Assembly: GCF_003182155.1 (NCBI RefSeq)
Contig: NZ_QGTG01000006.1
Location: 1 to 64,000, forward strand
Direction of reading: 5' to 3'
Source of the DNA: Chitinophaga sp. S165
Lineage (GTDB): Bacteria > Bacteroidota > Bacteroidia > Chitinophagales > Chitinophagaceae
DNA: 64,000 bases
Below the pieces are notes generated by a model. That model was not told the DNA's origin and did no database searches. It worked only from the letters and a program-made list of their open reading frames with translations. Below, in pieces: positions 25,909 to 35,078 of this stretch; the first letter of the stretch is position 1; the number at the start of each line of letters is the position of its first letter. The translations under genes were made by a program, and so were the position numbers.

Positions 25909-26940
25909 GTGCTTTTGTCTGTATTACCATCGGTAGCAGTTGTTATTTTGAATTGGAATGGACGTAGTTTTCTGGAAAAGTTCCTGCCTTCGGTATGTAG
26001 TTCCACTTACGGGAACCTACAGTTGTATGTGGCAGATAATGCTTCGACAGATGATAGTGTAGCTTTCGTGCGTGCTAAATTTCCGGAAGTTAACATTATT
26101 CAGAATCCGACCAATGACGGTTTTGCGGGAGGATATAATCAGGCCTTACAGCATGTAAAGGCCGATATATACGTATTGCTTAATCAGGATGTGGAAGTGG
26201 AGCCGGGATGGATCGAGCCGGTCGTGGCCCAGATGGTGCGCGACCATCATATCGCTGCCTGCCAGCCGAAACTGCGTTTTTACGATAAAAAGGACGAATT
26301 CGAGTACGCCGGCGCAGCAGGGGGGTGGATGGACATCCTGGGATACACTTTTTGCCGGGGTAGGATCCTTTATACGACCGAAATAGATAAAGGGCAGTAT
26401 GATGATGCCCAGGACATATTCTGGGCCACAGGAGCCGCCTTATTCATTCGTTCTGCCTGTTTCCATGAAGTAGGTGGTTTTGACTCCGATTTCTTCGCTC
26501 ATATGGAGGAAGTGGACCTTTGCTGGCGATTGAAAAGGGCTGGGTACCGTATCTGTTATTGCCCGGAATCTATTGTGTATCACGTCGGAGGAGGCAGCCT
26601 GCCGCAGGGAAATCCCCGTAAGCTTTACCTGAACTTCCGGAATAACCTGATGATGCTTTGGAAGAACCTGCATCCGGCCGACCGCTGGATCATCTTATTC
26701 CAGCGCTTCTTCCTCGACCTGCTGGCTGCGGTGAAGAGCCTGGTGGCAGGGAAACCCAAAGATATGACGGCTATATTGCGTGCCTACCGGGATTATTTCC
26801 GCTGGAGGAGAAAGTACCAGTTCTCGAAAGACCGCCTGCCACAGAAAAGACTATTGGAAATGAGCGGGGTATTTCATGGTATCATGATCTGGCGTTATTA
26901 TTTCCTGAACCGCCGGACTTTTGGGACCCTGGAAAAATAA
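25909..26940 (+). CDS. Glycosyltransferase family 2
   Basis: A 343-residue cytosolic or membrane-associated GT-A glycosyltransferase resembling rhamnosyltransferases. Nucleotide-sugar binding segments are VVILNWNGRSFLEKF (residues 10-24) and ADNASTDDSV. The metal-binding position is VLLNQDVEVEPGW, and the acceptor-side motif is HMEEVDLCWRLKRAGY (ED and WR). The start is a GTG at 25909, directly before LLSVLPSVAVV. It is a single-domain enzyme without the processive QxxRW motif, so it probably adds one sugar to a glycan or lipid acceptor. Confidence 0.88.
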   Translation: MLLSVLPSVAVVILNWNGRSFLEKFLPSVCSSTYGNLQLYVADNASTDDSVAFVRAKFPEVNIIQNPTNDGFAGGYNQALQHVKADIYVLLNQDVEVEPGWIEPVVAQMVRDHHIAACQPKLRFYDKKDEFEYAGAAGGWMDILGYTFCRGRILYTTEIDKGQYDDAQDIFWATGAALFIRSACFHEVGGFDSDFFAHMEEVDLCWRLKRAGYRICYCPESIVYHVGGGSLPQGNPRKLYLNFRNNLMMLWKNLHPADRWIILFQRFFLDLLAAVKSLVAGKPKDMTAILRAYRDYFRWRRKYQFSKDRLPQKRLLEMSGVFHGIMIWRYYFLNRRTFGTLEK

Positions 26941-26964
26941 CTTGCATTATTATTTGACATGACG

Positions 26965-26972
26965 TAAGTTTG
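26965..26972 (+). promoter_or_regulatory. -7 element TAAGTTTG
   Basis: A TAnnTTTG match 19 bases upstream of the small membrane protein gene, with a TTG about 20 bases further upstream. Confidence 0.45.
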
Positions 26973-26991
26973 CAATGCGAAATAAATAGCT

Positions 26992-27192
26992 ATGGAACAC
27001 AATACTGTTGAAAATAAGAATGACTTTACCGGTAGCTGGGTATCATCTTCCCGTTTCCTGTTTTATGTGACAATCTTCTGCATCATTTCCTTTGTATTAG
27101 GCGGATGCTATAATTTGTACAAACATCGCTACAAGGGCAAACCTGAAGTAGCTGTACCGGAAAACACCCTGTACAACCCGAAATATAAATAA
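26992..27192 (+). CDS. Small single-pass membrane protein
   Basis: A 66-residue protein with one hydrophobic helix (about residues 22-43, FLFYVTIFCIISFVLGGCYNLY), followed by a basic then extended C-terminal tail. It has no recognised family. It has its own promoter-like element and a very strong terminator, which supports real expression as a short monocistronic gene. Confidence 0.65.
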   Translation: MEHNTVENKNDFTGSWVSSSRFLFYVTIFCIISFVLGGCYNLYKHRYKGKPEVAVPENTLYNPKYK

Positions 27193-27212
27193 GCGATTTA
27201 ATCATATTAGCG

Positions 27213-27243
27213 AAAGCCCCCTGGTCTGACCAGGGGGCTTTTT
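27213..27243 (+). terminator. Strong terminator after the small membrane protein gene
   Basis: AAAGCCCCCTGGTC pairs with GACCAGGGGGCTTT, followed by a T run, 20 bases after the stop. Confidence 0.9.
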
Positions 27244-27339
27244 TATTGTTTCAGGCAATATTACCGTTACATACGGCCTGAAATAGGCGCTTCGTAAGGC
27301 AGGGTTCGTTCTGATAACTCATATATAAACTGTAATCTA

Positions 27340-27426
27340 CCCGTATATAACCTGTATATAACCCGTATCTTTTAGATATGGGTTATATACAGGTTATATA
27401 CGGCTTATATACGGGTTATATACGGG
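27340..27426. repeat. Inverted array of an 11-bp repeat
   Basis: Two full copies and a partial copy of an 11-bp unit (CCCGTATATAA or CCTGTATATAA) face four copies in the other orientation (TTATATACAGG, TTATATACGGC, then TTATATACGGG twice). The centre forms a 30-bp inverted repeat, 27341-27370 against 27374-27403, with one mismatch and a 3-base loop. The unit length is about one helical turn. It is noncoding. Confidence 0.85.
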
Positions 27427-27430
27427 TTAT

Positions 27431-27465
27431 CTCTGATAAAGCGCTATAGTAGCGCCTTTACAGAG
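27431..27465. repeat. Hairpin next to the 11-bp repeat array
   Basis: CTCTG-a-TAAAG-CGCTA faces TAGCG-c-CTTTA-CAGAG around a TAG loop, 15 pairs in three blocks. No T run follows, so it is not an obvious terminator. Confidence 0.6.
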
Positions 27466-27661
27466 ACAGTATAAATACCTTGTTTTGTTTTAGCCTAATA
27501 ATAAGTAAGATTTATGTTATAAAATAACTTTATGAGATGATTTTATGAGTGGAAATGAGGCGATATCCAGAGAATTTCATGATAGTTGACAGAGACTAGC
27601 TAAATGGTATAGGAGTCCGCAAGACAATAAGGAAGATATCTGTAGATATAGGGGCATAAAA

Positions 27662-27694
27662 AAAAGTCCTGATGTGATAAACACCAGGACTTTT
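27662..27694 (-). terminator. Terminator of tRNA-Gly copy 1
   Basis: AAAAGTCCTG pairs with CAGGACTTTT. On the minus strand it is followed by a T run, seven bases after the tRNA end. Confidence 0.8.
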
Positions 27695-27700
27695 CTGCTG

Positions 27701-27773
<73 letters not shown>

Positions 27774-27884
27774 GTATTTGAGATCCGGTTTTTCTTCAGC
27801 AATTGCTTATTTAAACTGGCCTCTTCTTTTAAGAACTTTTGATTTATCTGTTTTTCGATAATGCTTATCGATGTCAGAATAAAA

Positions 27885-27915
27885 AAAGCCCTGACGTCAT
27901 AAACACCAGGACTTT
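27885..27915 (-). terminator. Terminator of tRNA-Gly copy 2
   Basis: The same hairpin as after copy 1, with one mismatch in the stem where C replaces T, followed by a T run on the minus strand. Confidence 0.7.
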
Positions 27916-27920
27916 ACCTG

Positions 27921-27993
<73 letters not shown>

Positions 27994-28341
27994 ATACTAG
28001 AGATCCTGTTTTCTTCAGCAATTGCTTATTTAAACTAACCTCTTTAATTAAGAACTTTTTTATTCCCGTTCGCTGCTTTTGCGATTGGGATGGCAAATGT
28101 ACAACATTGTTTGAAAACGCAAAATATTTGGTGGAGTTTTTTTTGAAAAAAACAGACGCTTATCCAACCGCAGAACTGATACTATCAATGCCTTGCAGCC
28201 AACAAGTGATGAAATATTGCAGGGGCCTGAGTTTGAGAGGAATAAATTAGTTGTATAATTGACAGTTATTTTTTCTATCTTGTGTTTATTCCACGTCTTC
28301 ACATAACATTTGACAAGTCAGCTTTACATAAATTCTAAATT

Positions 28342-29880
28342 ATGAAAAAGAAGTTATCACTCCTGTTACTGATGGTGTTCGCTTACTCAGCTCAAGCCCA
28401 AAATACGGCCAGCCTGGTGGTGCAGCCTAAATCAGATCATACCATCAGCCGTCATATCTATGGACACTTTTCAGAGCACCTCGGCCATTGCATCTATGAT
28501 GGCTTTTGGGTTGATCCCTCACTGAATGTGCCTAAAAAGGACCGCATCCGGCTGGATGTCGTTGAAGCGCTGAAGAAGATCCAGATCCCGAACCTGCGCT
28601 GGCCCGGCGGATGTTTTGCCGATGAATACCATTGGCGTGACGGGATCGGACCGCGTGAACAACGCCCTAAAATGGTGAATACCAACTGGGGTGGTGTAAC
28701 AGAAGATAATAGTTTCGGTACGCACGAATTCCTCGAACTATGTGAGCTGCTGCAAACAGAACCTTACGTATCTGCTAATGTGGGTAGCGGCACCGTGGAA
28801 GAAATGGCCAAATGGGTTGAATATTTCAACTTTAATGGCGTTAGCCCTATGACTGCCCTGCGTAAGCAAAACGGGCACGAAGCGCCCTGGAAAGTGACCT
28901 TTCTGGGCGTTGGTAATGAAAGCTGGGGATGCGGTGGCAATATGACACCTGCTTTTTATGCTGACCAGTACCGCCGCTATGCTACTTATGCACGTAACTA
29001 TCCGGGTGCTCCGCTGAAAAAGATTGTGAGCGGGGCGAGCGACTACGATTTCAACTGGACAGAAACCTGTATGAAACAGATCCCCCTGAATCAAATGTGG
29101 GGACTGAGCCTGCACTATTATACCGTTCCCAAGACCTGGAACGACAAGGGCTCCGCTACCAATTTCACCGAACAGGAATATTTCACCACCATGAGGAAAT
29201 GCCTGGCAATGGATTCCCTGGTGATCAAACATTCCGCTATCATGGATAAATACGATCCAAAAAAACGTGTAGCCCTGGTAGTGGATGAATGGGGTATCTG
29301 GACCAATGTGGAACCTGGCACTAATCCAGGCTTCCTGTATCAGCAGAACAGCCTGCGCGATGCTTTGATAGCCGGCAGCACCCTGAACATCTTCAACAAC
29401 CATAGCGACCGTGTAAGAATGGCGGAACTGGCACAGACAGTAAATGTGTTGCAGGCCCTGATCCTGACCGACAAGGAGAAAATGCTGCTGACGCCTACCT
29501 ACCATGTATTTGATCTTTACAAAGTGCACCAGGATGCGCAATACCTGCCTATCCAGCTGAATAGTCCTGCTTATACTTCCGGTAACGAAAAAATTCCGGC
29601 AGTGAATGCTTCCGCTTCCCTGGATTCAACCGGTGCAGTACATATCTCTCTTGTAAACCTGAACCCTTCACAAAAGATCACCGTTACCACTTCTCTACAG
29701 GAGGCAAAATGGAAAGCGGTTACGGGACAGGTACTGACTTCAGCAAAAACAACTGATGTCAATACATTTGAGCAACCTAATAAAGTACATATTGAGAAAT
29801 TCACAGGAGCAAAGAAACAGGGAGATAACCTGGTGGTAGAACTGCCACCTGCATCTGTAGTAGTGCTGGAACTGAAATAA
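28342..29880 (+). CDS. Secreted alpha-L-arabinofuranosidase, GH51
   Basis: A 512-residue glycoside hydrolase that releases terminal arabinofuranose from arabinan or arabinoxylan, working with retention. It has a signal peptide (residues 1-20, ending SAQAQ), then a TIM barrel with WPGGCFADEYHWRDGIG near residue 90. The acid/base Glu is in GNESWGCGG (E193) and the nucleophile in VVDEWGIW (E316). A C-terminal beta-sandwich (about 400-512) completes the family length. It is monocistronic, ends in a strong terminator and is convergent with the DUF4838 gene. Confidence 0.93.
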   Translation: MKKKLSLLLLMVFAYSAQAQNTASLVVQPKSDHTISRHIYGHFSEHLGHCIYDGFWVDPSLNVPKKDRIRLDVVEALKKIQIPNLRWPGGCFADEYHWRDGIGPREQRPKMVNTNWGGVTEDNSFGTHEFLELCELLQTEPYVSANVGSGTVEEMAKWVEYFNFNGVSPMTALRKQNGHEAPWKVTFLGVGNESWGCGGNMTPAFYADQYRRYATYARNYPGAPLKKIVSGASDYDFNWTETCMKQIPLNQMWGLSLHYYTVPKTWNDKGSATNFTEQEYFTTMRKCLAMDSLVIKHSAIMDKYDPKKRVALVVDEWGIWTNVEPGTNPGFLYQQNSLRDALIAGSTLNIFNNHSDRVRMAELAQTVNVLQALILTDKEKMLLTPTYHVFDLYKVHQDAQYLPIQLNSPAYTSGNEKIPAVNASASLDSTGAVHISLVNLNPSQKITVTTSLQEAKWKAVTGQVLTSAKTTDVNTFEQPNKVHIEKFTGAKKQGDNLVVELPPASVVVLELK

Positions 29881-29900
29881 TCAGGACCTGATATATTCAA

Positions 29901-29934
29901 GAGCGGCAATTGCGAAGAAGTGCAATTGCCGCTC
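29901..29934. terminator. Bidirectional terminator
   Basis: GAGCGGCAATTGC pairs perfectly with GCAATTGCCGCTC around an eight-base loop, followed by TTGTTTTAT, between convergent genes. Confidence 0.9.
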
Positions 29935-29939
29935 TTGTT

Positions 29940-32198
29940 TTATAAAACGAATATCTCGTCACAACAGATAGCCGCTTTTTTGCCGGATGGCGCTCCTCTC
30001 CATGCCGGTACATTCTGGAGGCAACGGCTCGTTACACGCACGAAACGTGCATGGACTGAAGGCAGAGAGAAACGGAACGTATGTGATGCCGCCGTGTAGT
30101 CTTCTTCCGCAAGGAGTGCAGGTTGTTGTTTGCCTGCCGGAGTAAAATTGATCCCATCTGCGGATGTTTCAATGATTATATCGGACGGATTGAAAATATA
30201 ATGCCGCGCGTCCTGCAGGAAATTCATCTGCACTTCCTTAATCGTTTTTTCCTGACCCATATCGATCGTGGCTACCATGTCTTTTCCATAGATGAACAGC
30301 CAGTTAATGCTGAAATCTTTATCGCCCTGCAATCCATCAGTAAGCGTCCGTTCCTTTTTGGCCGGATACTCGTCAGACCAGGGGTTCAACAAAGTGACTT
30401 TTGCACCAAATGCAAGGCTGTTGATCCATTTGCGGGAGAAAATAGTATCCCATTCCTGTTGATATGCATCTGCATTTCCACCGCCTTCCGATAACTCTTT
30501 CACGCCTGCCTGTTTACATTGCGCTACAAATTTCCTTACTCGTTCCGGCCAGCGCGGATTTACGATGTAACCACTTCCTTCCGGGATCAGGTATCCGAAC
30601 TTCTCCGTGCCGAAAAAACGCGATTGTTGTAATACCGTATACTCCAGTGGCAGCCTTGTATTGTATACCCTTGTCAACAGATCATTATTTCCTTCTACCG
30701 ATTTTTCTGCTTTATCAAGCAGATTGGAATACTGATCTATGGCTTCGGGAGAAAGATAGTTCTTGTAGTTATTGACCGGATTACCGTAGATGTCAAGCTG
30801 TGTTTTAGTGTTGTGCAATGTGGAGATCAGTGTCTGCAGATATTGCCCGATGAAAGGGCCGGCCTTACCATAATATCCGTTCAGAAAATCGTTTGTTACC
30901 GCCTCAGTGGTGAGGGATGGGTTCCACAGTAGTTTGGCTTGCAGGTAGCTGTTATAGGCTGCCATATCGCTATAGGTATCGCCGCTTCCTTGTGAGAAAA
31001 CGCCTGTTACCTTATGAGCTGACAGGTATTGAAGATTCGGCTGCAGATTGTTATAGTCGGGAAAAGGAGCCAGGTAGTTAGTGAACTGCGTTGTATAATC
31101 CCATAGAAAAATATGATCTGTAATAGCACCCCAGCCTTCCAGGTCTTTCCTGAAAGCCGCTGCTGATGGTATGTTGTTCAATGGTTCCTGCCGGTAAGCG
31201 TCAATGCTGCTCAGCATAATATACACATTGCTTGCAGGCTTTGTTTTAAGCGGGGGATGTGCCGTGTACTGATATGCCAGTGTAGTGAATTGCCGATCAG
31301 GAAACACTGCTGCTACCCGGTTGACGAAGCGGACTAATGAGCCCTGCGGACCACCATCTTCTGCATTGGCTTTGCTACATTGATCGCAGTTACAGAAACC
31401 GCCGCCATCTTCTGCGGCAATGGACCAATAAAGTGCATCAGGATTATCAGCTATGGCCTTGCGGAAATAAGCGACCATCAACTTAAACACCTCTTCATTG
31501 CTCAGGCATAACTGGCTGGCCTGCCGTTTGCCATTCACAAGTGCATAATATTCCGGGTGTGCGGCAAAGTATGTTTTAGGAGGGAGAATCTTAAAGAAGG
31601 AATGTCCCCATACGCCCCACAGATCTTCAAACCGGTGCAGCTTATGCCATTCCAGGTATTCGTTGTCAAAGGCAGCAGGATAATAAGTTTCCCTGTAAAC
31701 AAATGCAGGTTCCTGTTTGTCCATCAGTTGCTGCGGCAGTTGCAGATTTTTATTGGTGGGTACTGTGACAGGTATTGCAGCGTATTTGCGACAGCCAAAA
31801 TAATCCTCCAGCAACGTATACACACCATAGAGAATACCTTTGCCGCTGCCTCCCCTGATGTATAAATGCTGTTTGTCTGTTGCAATGAAAAAGCTTTCCC
31901 CTTTGAGTTTACCACTATGGAACTGCTCTACATGTTCGGTATTGCCAATAAAAATACCTGGCTGCTCTTTATATGTTTTTTCAGGTATGATATTCAGTGA
32001 TGCGCCTGATATCCGTTTCAGATAATCCTGCAACAACTTAGCGGCCTTTGTTTCATGTTTACCTGCTTCATCAGGCAATACGATCACATACCTGGAGTTT
32101 CCGTTAGATACAAGATCGATATTCCCCCGGGTGGACTGGCAACTGTTGTATGTCAGCAAGGTCATTATCAACAATAAGCTGTGCATCATTCTGAACAT
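29940..32198 (-). CDS. DUF4838 lipoprotein, glycosidase-like
   Basis: A 752-residue lipoprotein (signal to about residue 19, lipobox Cys at 20). Residues about 30-140 form a GH67-like N-terminal domain (ETKAAKLLQDYLKRISG and KGILYGVYTLLEDYFGC). The central DUF4838 barrel includes AAEDGGGFCNCDQC, and the last about 130 residues resemble an F5/8-type carbohydrate-binding sandwich. DUF4838 is related to alpha-glucuronidase-type hydrolases but has no proven activity that I can name. It starts 11 bases after the TPR/beta-barrel gene, which makes it the last gene of the polysaccharide operon. A role in trimming the exported polymer is inferred. Confidence 0.8.
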   Translation of the reverse strand: MFRMMHSLLLIMTLLTYNSCQSTRGNIDLVSNGNSRYVIVLPDEAGKHETKAAKLLQDYLKRISGASLNIIPEKTYKEQPGIFIGNTEHVEQFHSGKLKGESFFIATDKQHLYIRGGSGKGILYGVYTLLEDYFGCRKYAAIPVTVPTNKNLQLPQQLMDKQEPAFVYRETYYPAAFDNEYLEWHKLHRFEDLWGVWGHSFFKILPPKTYFAAHPEYYALVNGKRQASQLCLSNEEVFKLMVAYFRKAIADNPDALYWSIAAEDGGGFCNCDQCSKANAEDGGPQGSLVRFVNRVAAVFPDRQFTTLAYQYTAHPPLKTKPASNVYIMLSSIDAYRQEPLNNIPSAAAFRKDLEGWGAITDHIFLWDYTTQFTNYLAPFPDYNNLQPNLQYLSAHKVTGVFSQGSGDTYSDMAAYNSYLQAKLLWNPSLTTEAVTNDFLNGYYGKAGPFIGQYLQTLISTLHNTKTQLDIYGNPVNNYKNYLSPEAIDQYSNLLDKAEKSVEGNNDLLTRVYNTRLPLEYTVLQQSRFFGTEKFGYLIPEGSGYIVNPRWPERVRKFVAQCKQAGVKELSEGGGNADAYQQEWDTIFSRKWINSLAFGAKVTLLNPWSDEYPAKKERTLTDGLQGDKDFSINWLFIYGKDMVATIDMGQEKTIKEVQMNFLQDARHYIFNPSDIIIETSADGINFTPAGKQQPALLAEEDYTAASHTFRFSLPSVHARFVRVTSRCLQNVPAWRGAPSGKKAAICCDEIFVL

Positions 32199-32209
32199 GA
32201 ATAACGTGA

Positions 32210-35077
32210 TTAAAATTTGCGTTGCAGGGTTATATAGATATCATACTGGTTCTGAAATTCGATAGTAGTGATCTTCTGATTGATCCATGTACCGAATATC
32301 CCTGCAGTAGTACGATACCTGAATGTTTTCTGATAACCTGCTCCCACACTGCGGGTCAACAATCCTGCCAGCTTGGGGAATTGTATAAGACGGCTTCTGT
32401 CGTCGGGAGAGGTACCCAGTCCGGCATTAAATGAAATATAGTCCTGCTGACGGTTCATATAGTAACGGGCAGTCAGGTTGTAAGACGTATAGAACTCAGG
32501 AGAATCACTGATGAAATAAGCCCGGAAGTTAACCCAGAAATCTTTCCAGGTCTTGGCAATAGACGCTACTCCGGAAACACTGTTAGAACTATCTGCACTC
32601 AGATAACGGATACCCAGTTCACCCTCTATATCATGTTTAAATGTTTTAAAGAGGGAGTATGCCAGTCTTGCCCTGGGAAACACCAGCTCATTGGAATATG
32701 TGGCAAGCGCATACGAGTACAACTTAGGGTTATGCGTATAATAGAGTTCCGCTTCACCTTGTAGCCCCGTGCCTTGCTCACGTCCTGCATAGTTCAGACG
32801 GGCGGCGTACGAACCACGTTTAAAGAAGTGGCGGTATTCGAGTGTGGCAATGTTATAGCTATTGTCCTGGTAGTCGTAGCTTGAATGCAGGAAAAACATA
32901 CCGAACTGGTTCTTCGTTGTTTTACTGTGCAGGTAGTCGGCATAGTCGAGGTTCTCCGGCGTACGACTGAATTTAACGACAGAGTCGGCCGCAAGTGCAG
33001 CTTCTGCATACATCTTTTTATTCTCCAGTGTAACAGCTCTTTTCTGTATGAAAGACGTATTGTCCGGATAGAAGCGGATGCCCTGGTTAGCGTACAGCAG
33101 TGCACTATCATATTCCTGTTTGGCACTAAGCAGATTAATACTGTTGAGTAAAGCCAGAGAATCTTTTCTGTTAAGACCTAGTACCTGCCTGTATATGGCC
33201 AGCGCGCTATCTGGCGCATTGTTACGCTGATAAGCGGAAGCCGCAGCAATGAGTCCGTCGGTATATGCCGTTCTGTATTTAACAGTGAAAGGATAACGTT
33301 GCATCAGCTGGTAGGAGATAGCATTGGCTTCGTTATACCGTTTCATGTCGGTGAGTATACCGGCTTTCTTCAATAGCAGTTCCTTATTGTCAGGATAGTG
33401 TGTCAGTGCAAGATCAGCATAGAACAATGAGCTATCGGGTTGTCCTGTTGCATTATGGAGATTGACCAGGTAATTCAGCGCTTCAAGGTTATCGGGCGCC
33501 TGTGCCAGTACGGTACGGAACTCTCTGGCTGCCATGTCATATTCCTCTGCCTGCAAAAGCGTACGGCCTGCAGTAAGGTGCAGGTCTGTAAGATTGGCCG
33601 CATATCTTGGATCAGCTGGTGACTGACGTAACAATTGTTCCGCGATAGCAGCCGCTTCGTCATACTGCCCCATACTGGCAAGAATACCTGACTTCTTCAG
33701 TAAAAAACGATTGTTGCTGGGATAAGAAACAAGTGCCTGATCGAGCACCTGGAGGGCATGCACATTGTCTTTCTGGCTGATGTAGGTATTGGCCATCATA
33801 TCCAGTGCGGTCGTATCCCTCGGATCTGTTTGCAGGGCCTTATCGAATTCAGCCAGTGCCAGGTCGTATTGCTGCTGTGCGAGATAGTCACGTCCGCTGG
33901 CTATTTTTAAGGCCGTATAACGGCTTTTCAGGTCTGTGCTGGACCGGTTGTTAGCATAAAGCTTTTCGGCCAGTAATGCTGCCTCTGTGTACTTTCTGTC
34001 GCTTTCCAGTACATCCAGTTTAAGGGCAAGTAACTTCGGATCGTTCGGGTTATTCTTTAAGCCCCTGTTGATCCAGGCTGTAGCTTCACGATAAGCACCA
34101 CGGGACATGCTTAGTCCTATTACTTTGTCAAGGGCTTCCCTGTTACCCGGATTCTTTTCCAGTACGCCCTGATATAAGAGGTAAGGGTCTGTATTAGCAT
34201 ACCAGGCAGCTGCTTCCATCCGCAGGGGCGTTTCCATACCACGGGCTTTAGCGTCCGATGGCCAGCGTTTCAGGATCTGCTGTAACTGGTCAATGGCTTC
34301 GGGATAATCATGCATGTCCTGCAATAGTCCCAGTTTACGCATCATCAATTCATAAGAGCCGGGATTTTCGGCCAGTTCAGCATTCACCTGTTCAATGGCA
34401 CGCGTATAACTGCCACTCTTGATATACATGCTGGTGATAGCAGCTTTCGCTTCCGCATTACCCGGGTCCAGCAGCAGGGCCCTTTCATAGTTCTGCTGTG
34501 AAAGCAGCTGGTTGTTTCTCAGCTGGTAGTAGCGGCCGGCCAGCAGGAAGTGACCGGTATAAGCTCTTTGTACAGTTGTATCGTTCGTATGTTTTTCCAG
34601 TAAAGCAGTTGCATAATTGCCACCCTGGAAGAACCTTTCTGAAGCATCCAGTATGCCAAGCTTTTTCAGCATCAGCTCCTTGTCCTCCGGAAAGTAAAAG
34701 AGACCCTGGTCCGCATAACATTCGGCTTCCTGGTGTTTCTTAGCCGTCATTTCTATATTAATGGCATAGAGATAAGCATCGTGATAAGTCGGCGCTTTGA
34801 TCAGCACCTGCTTTACATATCTTCTCGCCAGTTCGGTATTGCCGGTCAGCATGTACAGTCTTCCCAGCAATAACTCCTGGTCTGTAAAGTCAGGCCTTTT
34901 CTGCAGGGCTTCTTTTGATAGCTGTATTGCTTTCTGGTAATGATTCAGCCGTGTTTCCTTCACAGCTTCTTCATACAGTTCATCTGCATCTTTGCCCTTA
35001 TTGAAGATCTGTGCCCGTACCTGCAATGAAAAGCAAAGTACGGTACCGGATAGTATATATTTGAATAGCGACATCAT
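32210..35077 (-). CDS. TPR protein with C-terminal outer-membrane beta-barrel (YaiO/PgaA-like)
   Basis: A 955-residue exported protein. After a signal peptide (to about residue 23, ending VRAQ) come about 20 TPR helices (about 30-700, for example YDLALAEFDKALQTDPRDTTALDMMANTY). The last about 240 residues form a YaiO-type barrel (FFLHSSYDYQDNSYNIATLEYRHFF, ending in a terminal Phe). This plan matches PgaA-like export porins, whose periplasmic TPRs guide a nascent polysaccharide to the barrel. The ATG at 35077 leaves one base after the GT2 stop; the longer TTG start at 35107 would overlap it. Confidence 0.85.
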   Translation of the reverse strand: MMSLFKYILSGTVLCFSLQVRAQIFNKGKDADELYEEAVKETRLNHYQKAIQLSKEALQKRPDFTDQELLLGRLYMLTGNTELARRYVKQVLIKAPTYHDAYLYAINIEMTAKKHQEAECYADQGLFYFPEDKELMLKKLGILDASERFFQGGNYATALLEKHTNDTTVQRAYTGHFLLAGRYYQLRNNQLLSQQNYERALLLDPGNAEAKAAITSMYIKSGSYTRAIEQVNAELAENPGSYELMMRKLGLLQDMHDYPEAIDQLQQILKRWPSDAKARGMETPLRMEAAAWYANTDPYLLYQGVLEKNPGNREALDKVIGLSMSRGAYREATAWINRGLKNNPNDPKLLALKLDVLESDRKYTEAALLAEKLYANNRSSTDLKSRYTALKIASGRDYLAQQQYDLALAEFDKALQTDPRDTTALDMMANTYISQKDNVHALQVLDQALVSYPSNNRFLLKKSGILASMGQYDEAAAIAEQLLRQSPADPRYAANLTDLHLTAGRTLLQAEEYDMAAREFRTVLAQAPDNLEALNYLVNLHNATGQPDSSLFYADLALTHYPDNKELLLKKAGILTDMKRYNEANAISYQLMQRYPFTVKYRTAYTDGLIAAASAYQRNNAPDSALAIYRQVLGLNRKDSLALLNSINLLSAKQEYDSALLYANQGIRFYPDNTSFIQKRAVTLENKKMYAEAALAADSVVKFSRTPENLDYADYLHSKTTKNQFGMFFLHSSYDYQDNSYNIATLEYRHFFKRGSYAARLNYAGREQGTGLQGEAELYYTHNPKLYSYALATYSNELVFPRARLAYSLFKTFKHDIEGELGIRYLSADSSNSVSGVASIAKTWKDFWVNFRAYFISDSPEFYTSYNLTARYYMNRQQDYISFNAGLGTSPDDRSRLIQFPKLAGLLTRSVGAGYQKTFRYRTTAGIFGTWINQKITTIEFQNQYDIYITLQRKF

Positions 35078-35078
35078 C

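Noticed and set aside
27340..27426. CRISPR array
   Set aside because: The repeat unit is 11 bp, copies abut without spacers, and both orientations are present. No cas gene is in the window.
28738..29541. Long minus-strand frame inside the GH51 gene
   Set aside because: It is the antisense of a gene with intact catalytic motifs, and its translation has no coherent domain.
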